DNA of 64,000 nucleotides from Clostridia bacterium. Lineage in GTDB: Bacteria > Bacillota > Clostridia > Oscillospirales > Acutalibacteraceae. The stretch lies in assembly GCA_017625835.1 (NCBI GenBank), contig JAGAKF010000076.1, positions 1-64,000 of the forward strand. The letters are read 5' to 3'. The notes under the pieces were generated by a model. It was not told where the DNA came from, made no database searches, and saw only the letters and a list, made by a program, of their open reading frames with translations. Position numbers and translations under genes: made by a program. Shown in pieces: positions 19,224-28,663 of this stretch (positions are counted from its first letter, which is position 1; every line of letters begins with the position of its first letter).

Positions 19224-19781
19224 TTATGCACGGCCAAGGTATTCGCCTGTACGAGTGTCGATCTGGATCATCTCGCCCTCTTCGATGAAGAGAGGAACCT
19301 TAACCTCTGCGCCTGTTTCAAGAGTTGCAGGTTTTGTTGTGTTTGTAGCTGTATCGCCCTTGAAGCCGGGGTCTGTCTTTGTTACTGCAAGTTCAACGAA
19401 TGTCGGCGGTTCAACACCGAAAACCTTGCCCTTGTATGAAAGAACCTTACAAACCATACCGTCCTTAACAAACTTGAAGTTGTCTGAAAGGTCAGATTCG
19501 TTGATGGGCTCAAGCTCGTAAGTTTCCTGATCCATAAAGTAGTAAAGACCGCCGTCAGTATAAGAATATTCCATATCCTTTCTTTCAATGAAAGCTGTCG
19601 GGAACTTTGCTGAGGGGTTGTAGCTCTTTTCTGTTACTGCGCCTGTAAGAACGTTCTTTGTCTTTGTTCTTACGAAAGCTGCACCTTTACCCGGCTTAAC
19701 ATGCTGGAACTCAACAACCTGAAGCACGTTTCCGTCTTCTTCAAATGTTACACCGTTTCTGAAATCGCCTGCTGAAATCAT
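19224..19781 (-). CDS. efp: Translation elongation factor P
   Basis: Relieves ribosome stalling at polyproline. It has 185 residues with the KOW/OB/OB layout of EF-P: N-terminal [20 protein letters not shown] and loop [12 protein letters not shown] with Lys32 at the tip, the residue modified in EF-P. Lys32 preceded by PG is the Firmicutes form (5-aminopentanolylated in Bacillus). The C-terminal signature [20 protein letters not shown] is present. The start at 19781 has GGAGGA upstream. It is followed by the Asp/Cys-rich gene 25 bases on, probably one transcript. Confidence 0.97.
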   Translation of the reverse strand: MISAGDFRNGVTFEEDGNVLQVVEFQHVKPGKGAAFVRTKTKNVLTGAVTEKSYNPSAKFPTAFIERKDMEYSYTDGGLYYFMDQETYELEPINESDLSDNFKFVKDGMVCKVLSYKGKVFGVEPPTFVELAVTKTDPGFKGDTATNTTKPATLETGAEVKVPLFIEEGEMIQIDTRTGEYLGRA

Positions 19782-19914
19782 AGTTATTCCTCCGATTTTT
19801 GATTCTTCATATATACGGAACATCAAAAAACGCTCCGCCATATTATTAACATCATTATTCTATACTATTTTATCGCGTTTTTCAAGTCTTTTCACATAAA
19901 AACAGAAAAAGCGA

Positions 19915-19953
19915 ATAAAAAAAGACGATGTTAAACCGCAATTTAACATCGTC
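19915..19953 (-). terminator. Terminator after the C39-like/dockerin gene
   Basis: GACGATGTTAAA and TTTAACATCGTC form a 12-bp stem; on the minus strand TTTTTTTATTC follows. Confidence 0.9.
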
Positions 19954-19970
19954 CGTATTTTTAGCATTAA

Positions 19971-21488
19971 TTAAACCTTTTTAATTCCTGTTGCAATCTG
20001 AAGAATGCTCAGTGCATCGGCTGCATTTACTTTTGCGTCGCCGTTCATATCAGCTGCTGTCTTCTGCTTTTCTGACAAAGACTTTGTTGCTGTTGAGTAG
20101 TTAAGAACCATAAGCGCATCGGCTGAATTTACCAGATTATTTACATCAATATCACCAAGACCTGTTACAAAAGACGTCTTTCGTGACCAACCTGTCTTAC
20201 CGTTGTACTTGTACTTAACCCAACCGTCAGACTCGGCAACAATCTTAACAATTGTATTCTTCGGAACTGACTCGATTGTTGAAGAGAATATAGATGTTTT
20301 CTCTTTAAGCGCTACCGCACTATTTGAACGTGCAAGATAGCTTTTGAATGAAACATCGGGAACTGTGCCCTGATTATCGGGTGCTACGTACTTTGAAATG
20401 TACTCCATTGAAACCCAACCGGTTTTTCCGTCGTACTTTACTCTTGCCCAGCCGTTATATTCGCCCGTAACATCAATTACCTTACCGTACGGGATTTCTC
20501 CGATCTTCTCATAATCCGTTCCTGCGCCTTTTCTCATGTTGAGGCTTGGCTGTGCATTTACAATTGCCTTATAGGAAACTTCTTTTATGCTCGGATTTGT
20601 AGGAGTGGATGATGAACTGCCGCCGATTGAGAAATCGAAGCTGAACTTGTCTGTCTTACCCGCTGCATTTTTTGCAACGATTGAGTAAACATATTTACCT
20701 GCTGCAAGCGAAGAAATCTTAATCTTGTCGCTCGCCTTTGAAAGAGCAAAGCTCTTTGCATTCGGAGTTGCGCTGAATGTCTGCTTGGTTGTGCCTGATG
20801 CGGTTGCAACAGTAACAGTAACGCTCGTAATATTGGAGCCCGAAACAATCATTCCGTAAGGAGTGAATGACTCACCCTTTGCTGTATTCTGAGCAGGATG
20901 ATTATTTGTAATTCTGATTCCGCTTGTGGAAATTGCAAGACCGTTCTGACGGATAACCATTCTGTCAAGGCTGCCTCTCTGCCACTTGTCAAGTCTCATA
21001 AGAGCACTTGTGTTGCTGTAAGAATCGTCAACATCAACAATGAGGAAACCTGAAAGCTCAAGCTTGGATGAGTTTCCGTCATAACCGTAAACAACTGAGT
21101 AATGCGGCGATGAACGACGCACAATTACGGGATAACCGGTTTTAAGCTGGTTATAGAGTGTCTTCATGTCAAAACCTTCAATCGGCTTATATCCGAGCTT
21201 TGACCATGTTGCACTTATTGAATTGCCGTTTGCAGAATACACTGCCTGATAAGCTGTTGAATTGTAGTTGCCTGACGGAAGCTCGTGGCAATAAGCTTCG
21301 ATCGTTGCCATTGATGCGATTGCACAGTCGCCTCTTCCTGGGCACTGACTGATTCTCGGCACATTAAGTTTGATTGCGGGATATGACGCTGCGCTCGCGC
21401 TCATTCCCAAAGCAAAGAAAATGACAAATGCTGCTGCAAGAGCCAACATAAATTTCATCATCTTTTTAGTTGATGGTGTTTTTGTCAT
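19971..21488 (-). CDS. Secreted C39-like peptidase domain protein with SH3 repeats and a C-terminal dockerin
   Basis: A 505-residue exported protein. Residues 1-35 are a classical signal peptide ending ASA. Residues about 37-190 are a C39-like papain-fold domain with Cys in CPGRGDCAIASMATIEAYC and His in SSPHYSVVYGYDG. A Thr/Ser-rich beta domain follows (about 195-295), then two bacterial SH3 domains (YKAIVNAQPSLNMRKGAG... and a second near 385-445), and a type I dockerin with two Asp-rich repeats (DIDVNNLVNSADALMVLNY; ADMNGDAKVNAADALSILQ) at the end. SH3 domains usually bind peptidoglycan and dockerins bind cohesins, so it is probably cell-wall associated. No cohesin is seen in this window. 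The start at 21488 follows AAAGGA. Confidence 0.88.
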   Translation of the reverse strand: MTKTPSTKKMMKFMLALAAAFVIFFALGMSASAASYPAIKLNVPRISQCPGRGDCAIASMATIEAYCHELPSGNYNSTAYQAVYSANGNSISATWSKLGYKPIEGFDMKTLYNQLKTGYPVIVRRSSPHYSVVYGYDGNSSKLELSGFLIVDVDDSYSNTSALMRLDKWQRGSLDRMVIRQNGLAISTSGIRITNNHPAQNTAKGESFTPYGMIVSGSNITSVTVTVATASGTTKQTFSATPNAKSFALSKASDKIKISSLAAGKYVYSIVAKNAAGKTDKFSFDFSIGGSSSSTPTNPSIKEVSYKAIVNAQPSLNMRKGAGTDYEKIGEIPYGKVIDVTGEYNGWARVKYDGKTGWVSMEYISKYVAPDNQGTVPDVSFKSYLARSNSAVALKEKTSIFSSTIESVPKNTIVKIVAESDGWVKYKYNGKTGWSRKTSFVTGLGDIDVNNLVNSADALMVLNYSTATKSLSEKQKTAADMNGDAKVNAADALSILQIATGIKKV

Positions 21489-21596
21489 AAGTATAGTCCT
21501 TTCATTTACGTGACAGGGCAATCACTTTGCAGACCGCACTATCACCTTTACAACACTGTTACCAATTGTAACATATTGTAACCTTTTGGTCAATAC

Positions 21597-22655
21597 TTAT
21601 ATTTTTACCAATTCTTTTGTTATTTTTGTTAAATTTGCACAACTATTTTTTGTAACAATTACCATATCCTCGATTCTGACGCCATATTTGCCCGGAATAT
21701 AGATTCCCGGTTCAACGGTAACAATATTTCCGATTTGTAACCTTTTGTCATTTTTCGGTGACAAATTCGGCTTTTCGTGAATCTCGAGACCTACTCCGTG
21801 ACCGGTTGAATGGCGGAAGTAATCGCCGTATCCGTTTTCCTTTATATATTCACGTGCGGCTGCATCTGCATCGAAGCATTTAACGCCTTCTTTAATCGTA
21901 GCTAATGCTCTCAGCTGAGCCTCAAGCACGGTGTTGTATACCCTCACCTGCTCGTCGCTGACTTCACCGACGGCAACCGTTCTCGTCATATCCGAATGGT
22001 ATCCGTTCACGACTGCGCCGTAGTCCATTGTTACAAAATCACCGCTGCGCACCTTTTTGTCCGTCGGAACTCCGTGAGGCTTGGAAGTGTTTGCGCCTGA
22101 AATCGCAATCGTTTCAAACGAAATTGCTTCTGCTCCGTTTTTAAGCATAAAGAAATCAAGCTCAAGTGCAATTTCTCTTTCGGTTACACCTTCTTTGATA
22201 AAGCTGAGGATATGATCGAATGCTTTTTCGGCAATTCTCTGTGCCTTTGTGATTGATTCAAGCTCATATTCGCTTTTAACCTCCCGCAGTCCGTCAATGA
22301 GCTTGTCCGTGCTGACCGTCGTAAGAAGAACACCCTTAAGCATTTTTCTGTAAGCCTTGAGTTGAGAAACCGTAAGGCGGTCGCTTTCCACCATCAGCGT
22401 TCTGACATCAAGCTTCCTACAAAGCTCGGGAAGCTGTTCGGAAGCTTTTTTCAATTCTGCTACTTCACAACATTTAACAACATTCTGTGCTTCCTCAATA
22501 TAACGGCTGTCCGCAAGAAAAACTGAACCGTTTTTCGTTGCAAGCAAAATTCCGTCGCTTGAATGAAATGAAGTAAAGTACCGTCTGTTTGTTTCTGAAA
22601 CAATAAGTACACCGTCAACCTTTGACGGAAGAGAAGAAACAAGTTTATCTAACAT
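21597..22655 (-). CDS. pepP: M24 family Xaa-Pro aminopeptidase
   Basis: Cytosolic dinuclear metallopeptidase releasing N-terminal residues before proline. It has 352 residues with a creatinase-like N-terminal domain and a pita-bread C-domain. Metal ligands are recognisable in MDYGAVVNGYHSDMTRT, HSTGHGVGLEIHE, TVEPGIYI and GVRIEDMVIV. The ATG at 22655 follows GAGAGG. In Clostridia this gene often sits upstream of efp; here the dockerin gene intervenes on the same strand. Confidence 0.94.
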   Translation of the reverse strand: MLDKLVSSLPSKVDGVLIVSETNRRYFTSFHSSDGILLATKNGSVFLADSRYIEEAQNVVKCCEVAELKKASEQLPELCRKLDVRTLMVESDRLTVSQLKAYRKMLKGVLLTTVSTDKLIDGLREVKSEYELESITKAQRIAEKAFDHILSFIKEGVTEREIALELDFFMLKNGAEAISFETIAISGANTSKPHGVPTDKKVRSGDFVTMDYGAVVNGYHSDMTRTVAVGEVSDEQVRVYNTVLEAQLRALATIKEGVKCFDADAAAREYIKENGYGDYFRHSTGHGVGLEIHEKPNLSPKNDKRLQIGNIVTVEPGIYIPGKYGVRIEDMVIVTKNSCANLTKITKELVKI

Positions 22656-22668
22656 AAAATGACCTCTC

Positions 22669-22701
22669 AAAAAAACAGGCAGTCACTTTCGCAACTGCCT
22701 G
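22669..22701 (-). terminator. Terminator after fba
   Basis: CAGGCAGT and ACTGCCTG pair around a short loop; TTTTTTTGAG follows on the minus strand. It overlaps the leader of pepP. Confidence 0.88.
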
Positions 22702-22716
22702 AATGTTTAAATTAAC

Positions 22717-23652
22717 TTATGCTTTGCCGCCGCAACCGAGAACTGTGTTGATCTTGTGCTCAACCATACCCTGGATTGCTTCACGAGCAGGCTTGAGATA
22801 CTGACGCGGGTCGAAGTGGCTCGGGTTCTCTGCCATATACTTTCTGATAGCAGCTGTCATAGCAAGACGGAGGTCTGAGTCGATGTTGATCTTACAAACT
22901 GCCATCTGAGCTGACTGACGGAGCATTTCCTCAGGAATACCGATAGCGTCAGGCATCTGGCCGCCGTAGTTGTTGATGATCTCAACAAACTCAGGAACAA
23001 CTGATGATGCACCGTGAAGAACGATCGGGAAACCGGGAAGCTTCTGTGAAACTTCTTCAAGGATGTCGAAACGAAGCTGCGGCTTCTGGCCGGGCTTGAA
23101 CTTGTATGCGCCGTGGCTTGTGCCGATAGCGATAGCAAGAGAGTCAACACCTGTACGTGTTACGAAATCGTAAACCTGATCCGGGTTTGTGTATGAAGCG
23201 TCTTCTGCAGAAACGTTAACGTCATCTTCAACGCCTGCAAGCTGACCAAGCTCACCTTCAACTGTTACGCCGTGAGCGTGTGCATAATCAACAACCTTCT
23301 TTGTAAGAGCAACGTTCTCTTCGTAAGGAAGGTGTGAACCGTCGATCATAACTGATGTGAAGCCGCCGTCGATGCAAGACTTACAAGTCTCGAAGTCCGG
23401 GCCGTGGTCAAGGTGAAGTGCGATAGGAAGACCTGTCTCTTCAACTGCAGCCTCAACGAGCTTTACAAGATATGTGTGGTTAGCGTATGCTCTTGCACCC
23501 TTTGATACCTGAAGGATAAGGGGAGCATTAAGCTTCTTGCCTGCTTCAACGATACCCTGGATGATTTCCATGTTGTTTACGTTGAAAGCACCGATAGCAT
23601 AACCGCCTTCATAAGCGGCTTTGAACATTTCTTTTGTGTTTACAAGTGGCAT
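22717..23652 (-). CDS. fba: Class II fructose-1,6-bisphosphate aldolase
   Basis: Zn-dependent aldolase of glycolysis and gluconeogenesis, splitting fructose-1,6-bisphosphate to DHAP and glyceraldehyde-3-phosphate. It has 311 residues. Visible features are the catalytic/Zn motifs ALHLDHGPDFE, DGSHLPYEEN, VEGELGQLAGVEDD, IGTSHGAYKF and VLHGASS, plus the phosphate-binding CKINIDSDLR. Codon use is strongly biased (GTT, AAG, CTT), as expected for a highly expressed gene. Monocistronic, with its own terminator. Confidence 0.97.
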   Translation of the reverse strand: MPLVNTKEMFKAAYEGGYAIGAFNVNNMEIIQGIVEAGKKLNAPLILQVSKGARAYANHTYLVKLVEAAVEETGLPIALHLDHGPDFETCKSCIDGGFTSVMIDGSHLPYEENVALTKKVVDYAHAHGVTVEGELGQLAGVEDDVNVSAEDASYTNPDQVYDFVTRTGVDSLAIAIGTSHGAYKFKPGQKPQLRFDILEEVSQKLPGFPIVLHGASSVVPEFVEIINNYGGQMPDAIGIPEEMLRQSAQMAVCKINIDSDLRLAMTAAIRKYMAENPSHFDPRQYLKPAREAIQGMVEHKINTVLGCGGKA

Positions 23653-23828
23653 TTATATCACTCCTATTAATTTATACGCTAACAATTATATCATTTTTAC
23701 ATCGTTTGTCAATGTTGTAACAAATAAATTTTTATTCTTTACCGTCAACAACAAAAAGATTGATTAAATTCAGCGTATATGATATTATTATTGTATACGT
23801 TTCAGGTTTCGATACCTGACGGTAAAAC

Positions 23829-23862
23829 AAAAAACATTGCCGCAGAAAACTGCGACAATGCG
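23829..23862 (-). terminator. Terminator after the small membrane protein gene
   Basis: CGCATTG-TCGCAG and CTGCG-GCAATG pair on the minus strand, followed by TTTTTTGTTTT. Confidence 0.85.
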
Positions 23863-23874
23863 TAAAATGTTAAC

Positions 23875-24429
23875 TTATACCAGTTTAACTTTCTCACCTG
23901 CACAGGAAAGGGCAGAGTAATCAACCTCACCGTCAACAACGGTGTATGAATAATAGCCGTTACTGCAGGGTTGGAAAGCTTCACCTTTATATTCCGAATC
24001 GAGAACCTGCGTAAGAATTATTGTCTGGTTTTCAAATTTTTCGAACATATATATGCCCTTTGCGCTTGATCGGGTCACCATTTTGCTTGTAACGTTTGTC
24101 GGCAATTTGTAGCCCTCGTCACCTCTCGGGAACGAATAATAAAAATAATTCATCTCGTCCCTGCGGGCAACGCAGAGTGCCCCCTCGTCACATTCGGCAT
24201 AGGTCAGCAGCTCTTCGTGATATCGGTATGAAAAAGCCTGTTCAACTGAGACAAAACTGTAAAAATAATTTTCAAGCGGGACAAATAACGAAACCGCCAC
24301 AATAATAACGGCAATAAAAGCTGAAATCAGCGCTGATTTTCCCGTTTTCTTGGTAACCATCATAAGGATTACAAGCAAGAGAAAGAATATAAAAATACCT
24401 GCGGCCCATCTTATAGAATTAAAAATCAT
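23875..24429 (-). CDS. Uncharacterised two-helix membrane protein
   Basis: Not recognised. The 184-residue product has two membrane segments in the first 60 residues (AAGIFIFFLLLVILMMV; ALISAFIAVIIVAVSLFV) and then an approximately 120-residue domain outside the membrane, with several Cys (CDEGALC, QPCSNG, LSCAGE) and many Tyr. The start at 24429 follows AGGGGG. It is divergent from the nucleotidyltransferase gene, sharing a 66-base intergenic region. No partner genes give a function. Confidence 0.72.
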   Translation of the reverse strand: MIFNSIRWAAGIFIFFLLLVILMMVTKKTGKSALISAFIAVIIVAVSLFVPLENYFYSFVSVEQAFSYRYHEELLTYAECDEGALCVARRDEMNYFYYSFPRGDEGYKLPTNVTSKMVTRSSAKGIYMFEKFENQTIILTQVLDSEYKGEAFQPCSNGYYSYTVVDGEVDYSALSCAGEKVKLV

Positions 24430-24495
24430 GTGCAAGCCCCCTGTTGCATTTATGTTATCACAAGGCTTGTCAAAAGTCAATTGCGGAGGTGCTTC

Positions 24496-25686
24496 ATGCC
24501 GGAAGAAAAACGCAATAAAGAAAACAGAATAAGCACCTTCGTTATTAATCTTGTTGCATCGGCAATCAACGGCACAACACCCAATGTAACCGCTGATTCT
24601 TCCGACTGGGACGAAATAATTGAATTTGCGAAAAAACAGAGTGTCCTTAACATCATCGCCTATTCCTGCGAAAAACTTCAGGAAAAGCCTGACGCAAAAA
24701 CGATGAAATTCTTAAAAGAATTCCGTATGCAGAAGATGGTTGTTGAAGCGCAGCAGGAAATTGAATTCTGTGACGCGATGGACAAGCTCGAGAAAATGCA
24801 GATAAAGCATATGCCACTTAAGGGTTACATTGTAAAGAACCTCTATCCCTCTCCCGATATGAGAACCATGGGCGACCTTGACATCCTAGTTGAAAAAGAA
24901 AAATGCGATGAGATTGTCGCCGCGTTCGTTTCAGACGGCTTCACGAACTGCGCTGACGGTGACCTTCATTCAAACGTTGAAAGAGGAAACGCCTACATCG
25001 AATTTCACCGTTCGATGGTGAACGAGAAGCACGAAACGCTCAGTGCCTACTTCGGTGACGGTTTTAGCCGTGCAAAGCTTTCGGATGGTTATTCGTTCCG
25101 CTACGAGCTTGCAAAAGAGGATCTTTACATTTTCCTCATCGCTCACATTGCAAAGCATTACCGTTACGGTGGTACGGGAATACGGAGTCTGCTTGACCTT
25201 TATGTTTACCGCAGAGCTTACCCTGAAATGGATTATGATTATATCCGTTCTGAGCTTGAAAAAATCAACCTTCGTATTTTTCAGGAAAAGATTGAAAAAA
25301 TTGCCGACGACTGGTACTCAGGCAACTTCGACGGAGAGTTTGACACTGTTTCTTCCTATATTATTTCGGGCGGTGTTTACGGCACGGAAAGCGCTCCGCT
25401 TCTTAATACATTTATACAGGATAACCAAGGAAACGTCGACAGCCGTACAAAAGCACGTCTCTGGTTCCAAACGGTTTTCCCCGGCAAGGAGCTTATGACA
25501 ACGCGTTATCCGATTCTGAAAAAATGCATTTTCCTTTTACCTTTCTTCTGGATAATCAGATTTTTCGATACGCTCATCCGCACTCCGCAGAACTTCAGAC
25601 GAAGTGTCAGAAACACTACGGAAATTCTTAAAATAGACGATGCTCTCGTAAACGCTCAGCGCGATTCGGGAATTGATAAACTTTAA
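24496..25686 (+). CDS. Nucleotidyltransferase-like family protein (PF14907 type)
   Basis: A 396-residue protein of the uncharacterised nucleotidyltransferase group. The hallmark is HMPLKGYIVKNLYPSPDMRTMGDLDILV (about residues 105-132), with the GDLDIL acidic pair that would bind metal and nucleotide. The second half is helical. Relatives sit in polysaccharide or peptide-modification loci and their reaction is unknown. The start ATG at 24496 has GGAGGTG before it. It leads a three-gene unit with two GDPD-family genes (gaps of 15 and 21 bases), hinting at phosphodiester or teichoic-acid-type substrates. Confidence 0.82.
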   Translation: MPEEKRNKENRISTFVINLVASAINGTTPNVTADSSDWDEIIEFAKKQSVLNIIAYSCEKLQEKPDAKTMKFLKEFRMQKMVVEAQQEIEFCDAMDKLEKMQIKHMPLKGYIVKNLYPSPDMRTMGDLDILVEKEKCDEIVAAFVSDGFTNCADGDLHSNVERGNAYIEFHRSMVNEKHETLSAYFGDGFSRAKLSDGYSFRYELAKEDLYIFLIAHIAKHYRYGGTGIRSLLDLYVYRRAYPEMDYDYIRSELEKINLRIFQEKIEKIADDWYSGNFDGEFDTVSSYIISGGVYGTESAPLLNTFIQDNQGNVDSRTKARLWFQTVFPGKELMTTRYPILKKCIFLLPFFWIIRFFDTLIRTPQNFRRSVRNTTEILKIDDALVNAQRDSGIDKL

Positions 25687-25701
25687 AAGGAGCTGGTTAT
25701 T

Positions 25702-26460
25702 ATGAATGATAAAGTCTTAATAGCAGTTGGTTGTGCTTCACTTATCGCCGCTTCCGCTCTCGGCGGTTGGCTGCTCAGCCGCGCTCTCAAAACAAAAAAA
25801 TACAAAAAAAGCCCTCTGCATCTGTCCGACGGTTTCACGTACACCGCCCATACAGGCTGCGTGAACACCAAAGACAATTCGCTTGATTCAATCGACGCTG
25901 CAGTGCAGTACGGCGCGGACATTGTTGAAATCGACCTCAATTTCACGGCAGACGGTCAGCCCGTCCTTTCTCACGACGACCCTGTCGGCGGAGAAGTTTC
26001 AATCGACGAAGCTTTTGAGAAAATCAGTAAATGCGACGGACTGAAGGTCAACGTAGACGTGAAGAACACTGCAAATCTCCGTGCAGTTGTAAATGCAGCC
26101 GAAAAACACGGCATAACCGACAGATTTTTTTACACGGGAATTACGGAAGAGTTTGTTGATGCCGTTAAACGCGACACACCCGAGGTAACTTATTATCTGA
26201 ATGTTCCCGTCAAAAAACGTCAGACAGACGCTTACCTTCAGAGCCTCGTTGAGAAAGTAAGAAACAGCGGTGCCGTCGGAATCAACTTCAACAAGGACAA
26301 TGCAACCCAAAAGCTCGTTGACCTTTTCCACGAAAACAATATGCTCGTTTCAATCTGGACAGTAAACGACGAGCCCGATATTTACCGTATCCTCAGTCTT
26401 TCCCCCGACAATATAACAACCAGACGCCCCGACAGAATTCAGAAAATTATTCAGAAATAA
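25702..26460 (+). CDS. GDPD-family phosphodiesterase, membrane-anchored, with altered active-site motif
   Basis: A 252-residue protein with one N-terminal membrane segment (LIAVGCASLIAASALGGWLL) and a TIM-barrel glycerophosphodiester phosphodiesterase domain. VEIDLNFTADGQPVLSHDD carries the metal-binding Glu/Asp and second His. The usual HRG is HTG (AHTGCVN), so the conserved Arg that contacts phosphate is Thr. The usual E-I-K is DVK. Activity may be weak or on another phosphodiester. It is the middle gene of the three-gene unit. Confidence 0.82.
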   Translation: MNDKVLIAVGCASLIAASALGGWLLSRALKTKKYKKSPLHLSDGFTYTAHTGCVNTKDNSLDSIDAAVQYGADIVEIDLNFTADGQPVLSHDDPVGGEVSIDEAFEKISKCDGLKVNVDVKNTANLRAVVNAAEKHGITDRFFYTGITEEFVDAVKRDTPEVTYYLNVPVKKRQTDAYLQSLVEKVRNSGAVGINFNKDNATQKLVDLFHENNMLVSIWTVNDEPDIYRILSLSPDNITTRRPDRIQKIIQK

Positions 26461-26481
26461 TTTAGAAAAGGACGATTAGAA

Positions 26482-27321
26482 ATGAACTGTACACTTCAGG
26501 AAAAGGCCAATGAAAACATTCTCGTGGTTGCTCACCGCGGAGCATCAGGCGGAAATATCCCCTGCAATACTCTTGCATCTTACGAAATCGCGCTCAAACA
26601 GGGTGCGGATATGATCGAAGTTGATGTGAGCAACACGCTTGACAATCAGCTCATTCTCTTTCACCCGGGAATGGAGATTCCTCACCTGAACACCCCCGTC
26701 TATGTTCCCCTTCTCAATTACAGCTCCGTAAAGAAGCTTCGCTACGTAAATGCAGATAACACTCCGACGCAGTTCAAAATTGCAAGCTTTGACGATTTCC
26801 TTGAGCAATTCAAAGACCGTTGCTTTATAAATATTGATAAATTCTGGAGCAATCCGAAGAGGATTTACAACGCAATCAAGCACCACAACATGACTGACCA
26901 GGTGCTCGTAAAAAGTTCCGTCAATGAAAAAGTACTTAAGGTTCTTGAAAATCTTTGCCCCGAGCTTCCGTTTATGCCGATTGTAAAGGATACCCATACC
27001 TCTCACGAAGCACTTATGAACCGCAACATAAACTACGTCGGCGTTGAGTGTGTTTTTGCTAAGGACAGCGCTCCCATTGCACAGGACGATTTCATCGAAC
27101 GGATGCATAAGGACGGCAAGCTCGTCTGGATGAATTCAATCATATACAACCGCAAGGAACAGCTTTGCGGCGGACACAGCGACGACACAGCACTCACTGT
27201 TTCCGAAGACGACGGCTGGGGTTGGATCGCCGACAAGGGCGTCGACTTTATCCAGACGGACTGGACGATGATGCTCATTGACTACCTTAAAAGAAGCGAC
27301 AAATACTATAAAAACAAATAA
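26482..27321 (+). CDS. GDPD-family phosphodiesterase, cytosolic
   Basis: A 279-residue protein without a signal peptide. It has the canonical VAHRGASGGN start, GADMIEVDVSNTLDNQLILFHPG for the metal site, and a C-terminal WIADKGVDFIQTDWTMM strand typical of the GDPD barrel. The E-I-K ligand position reads NIDKFW (Asp for Glu). The family cleaves glycerophosphodiesters to glycerol-3-phosphate and an alcohol. It is the last gene of the unit, followed by a terminator. It is paralogous to, but clearly diverged from, the preceding gene. Confidence 0.85.
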   Translation: MNCTLQEKANENILVVAHRGASGGNIPCNTLASYEIALKQGADMIEVDVSNTLDNQLILFHPGMEIPHLNTPVYVPLLNYSSVKKLRYVNADNTPTQFKIASFDDFLEQFKDRCFINIDKFWSNPKRIYNAIKHHNMTDQVLVKSSVNEKVLKVLENLCPELPFMPIVKDTHTSHEALMNRNINYVGVECVFAKDSAPIAQDDFIERMHKDGKLVWMNSIIYNRKEQLCGGHSDDTALTVSEDDGWGWIADKGVDFIQTDWTMMLIDYLKRSDKYYKNK

Positions 27322-27327
27322 AAATTC

Positions 27328-27365
27328 AAGCAGGTACGTTTTTCGTGCCTGCTTTCGTTTGTTTT
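27328..27365 (+). terminator. Terminator after the GDPD genes
   Basis: AAGCAGGTACG and CGTGCCTGCTT form the stem around TTTTT, followed by TCGTTTGTTTT. Confidence 0.87.
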
Positions 27366-27401
27366 ATGGGATGTTAACTTCTACGTGGATATTAATATTA
27401 C

Positions 27402-27429
27402 TTGATTTTTCAGCTACATATGGTAAAAT
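27402..27429 (+). promoter_or_regulatory. Promoter of the 390-residue exported protein gene
   Basis: TTGATT, 16-base spacer, TAAAAT preceded by TGG (extended -10), about 30 bases before the ATG at 27458. Confidence 0.55.
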
Positions 27430-27457
27430 GTTAATATCATTATATTGAGGTGAGAGT

Positions 27458-28630
27458 ATGGAAAAATTCTTTGCAATCGTTTTATCTGTCATTCTTTCAA
27501 TTCTGGGCATCAACTCTGCCCCGTATGACCTTCAGCCGTTACCTGAAAACGAAGTTGCGCTGACTCAGGAACAGATCGATCTTTTCGAGACTGTTGTTGA
27601 GGGTGAAACTGCCTGGCTTGCATCGTTACAGCTCGAAAACGGCGCTATCCCGATGACATACACAGCAAACGGCACGGTAAAAATGAACCCTTATTTTGCA
27701 GACTTTGCCGCTCTTGCTCTTCTTGACCGAGCTGACACTTATGCAGAAAATGTAAAGAAATATATGGATTGGCATTTCAGCCATCTCAACACCGCCGAGA
27801 GCGACTACAACGGCGTTGACGGCACAATTTACGACTACGAAATAACCCTTGCCGACGGAAAAATCACTGCCGAAAGCATTATTTTGACCGACGGACACGG
27901 CACATACGACTCAACAGACTCTTATGCCGCAACATTTCTTACAGTTCTCACAAAGTACTGCGAAAAAACAGGCGATAAGGAATACATCATTTCGCACAGC
28001 AAGGACATTGAACGCATAGCAAACGCGATGTTCTCAACTCTGCACAACGGTCTTACTTTTGCAAAGCCCGATTATGAGGTTAAATACCTTATGGATAACT
28101 GCGAAGTTTACGAGGGTGCTGTTGCCGCAACATCATTGTTCGAAAACGTTATCTGCCCGAACGACAGTTCATACAACAGCATTGCAGAAAAATGCAGAAA
28201 CTCCGCAAACGAAATCAAGGCAACCGTAGAAAACAAGCTTTGGAACCCGATCGGAAACAACTACCGTGTCGGTATCCGCAAGATCCTTGATTTACCTGAA
28301 AGAACATCCAACTGGAACGAATACTATCCGAGTGCAACGGCACAGCTCTTCCCGATTGTTTTTGGTCTCATCGAGCCGAACACAGAAAGAGCAAACCTCC
28401 TTTACAACAAATTCTGCGAAACATATGACTGGGTTAATTTCGACTATCCCGATGCTTTCTACTGGGGATCCAACGTAATGGCCGCAGTGAAGATGAACGA
28501 CATTGACCGCGTTGTGGGATATATGACAAACTACACCGAGCTTATGAAAACCCACGCTTATCCCCTTTACAATGCAGATGCCGCAAAGGTAAGCCTTGCC
28601 GCAAACATCATGCTTGAAAAAGTTGCATAA
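27458..28630 (+). CDS. Exported six-hairpin glycosidase-like protein
   Basis: A 390-residue protein with a short hydrophobic N-terminus (FFAIVLSVILSILGI) lacking a clear Ala-X-Ala site, so it is secreted or N-terminally anchored. The mature part is helical with repeats ending in aromatic and acidic clusters (WLASLQLENGAIPMTY; YDSTDSYAATFLTVLTKYCE; WNEYYPSATAQLFPIVFG; DAFYWGSNVM), the look of an alpha/alpha toroid as in six-hairpin glycosidases. I cannot assign a family number. No partner sits on the same strand next to it. Confidence 0.7.
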   Translation: MEKFFAIVLSVILSILGINSAPYDLQPLPENEVALTQEQIDLFETVVEGETAWLASLQLENGAIPMTYTANGTVKMNPYFADFAALALLDRADTYAENVKKYMDWHFSHLNTAESDYNGVDGTIYDYEITLADGKITAESIILTDGHGTYDSTDSYAATFLTVLTKYCEKTGDKEYIISHSKDIERIANAMFSTLHNGLTFAKPDYEVKYLMDNCEVYEGAVAATSLFENVICPNDSSYNSIAEKCRNSANEIKATVENKLWNPIGNNYRVGIRKILDLPERTSNWNEYYPSATAQLFPIVFGLIEPNTERANLLYNKFCETYDWVNFDYPDAFYWGSNVMAAVKMNDIDRVVGYMTNYTELMKTHAYPLYNADAAKVSLAANIMLEKVA

Positions 28631-28631
28631 A

Positions 28632-28663
28632 AAAGACCGCCCGAAAAGGGCGGTTATTTTTTA
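28632..28663 (+). terminator. Terminator after the six-hairpin-like gene
   Basis: GACCGCCC-GAAA-AGGGCGGTT hairpin followed by ATTTTTTAT. Its right end overlaps the stop of the convergent beta-helix gene. Confidence 0.9.
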
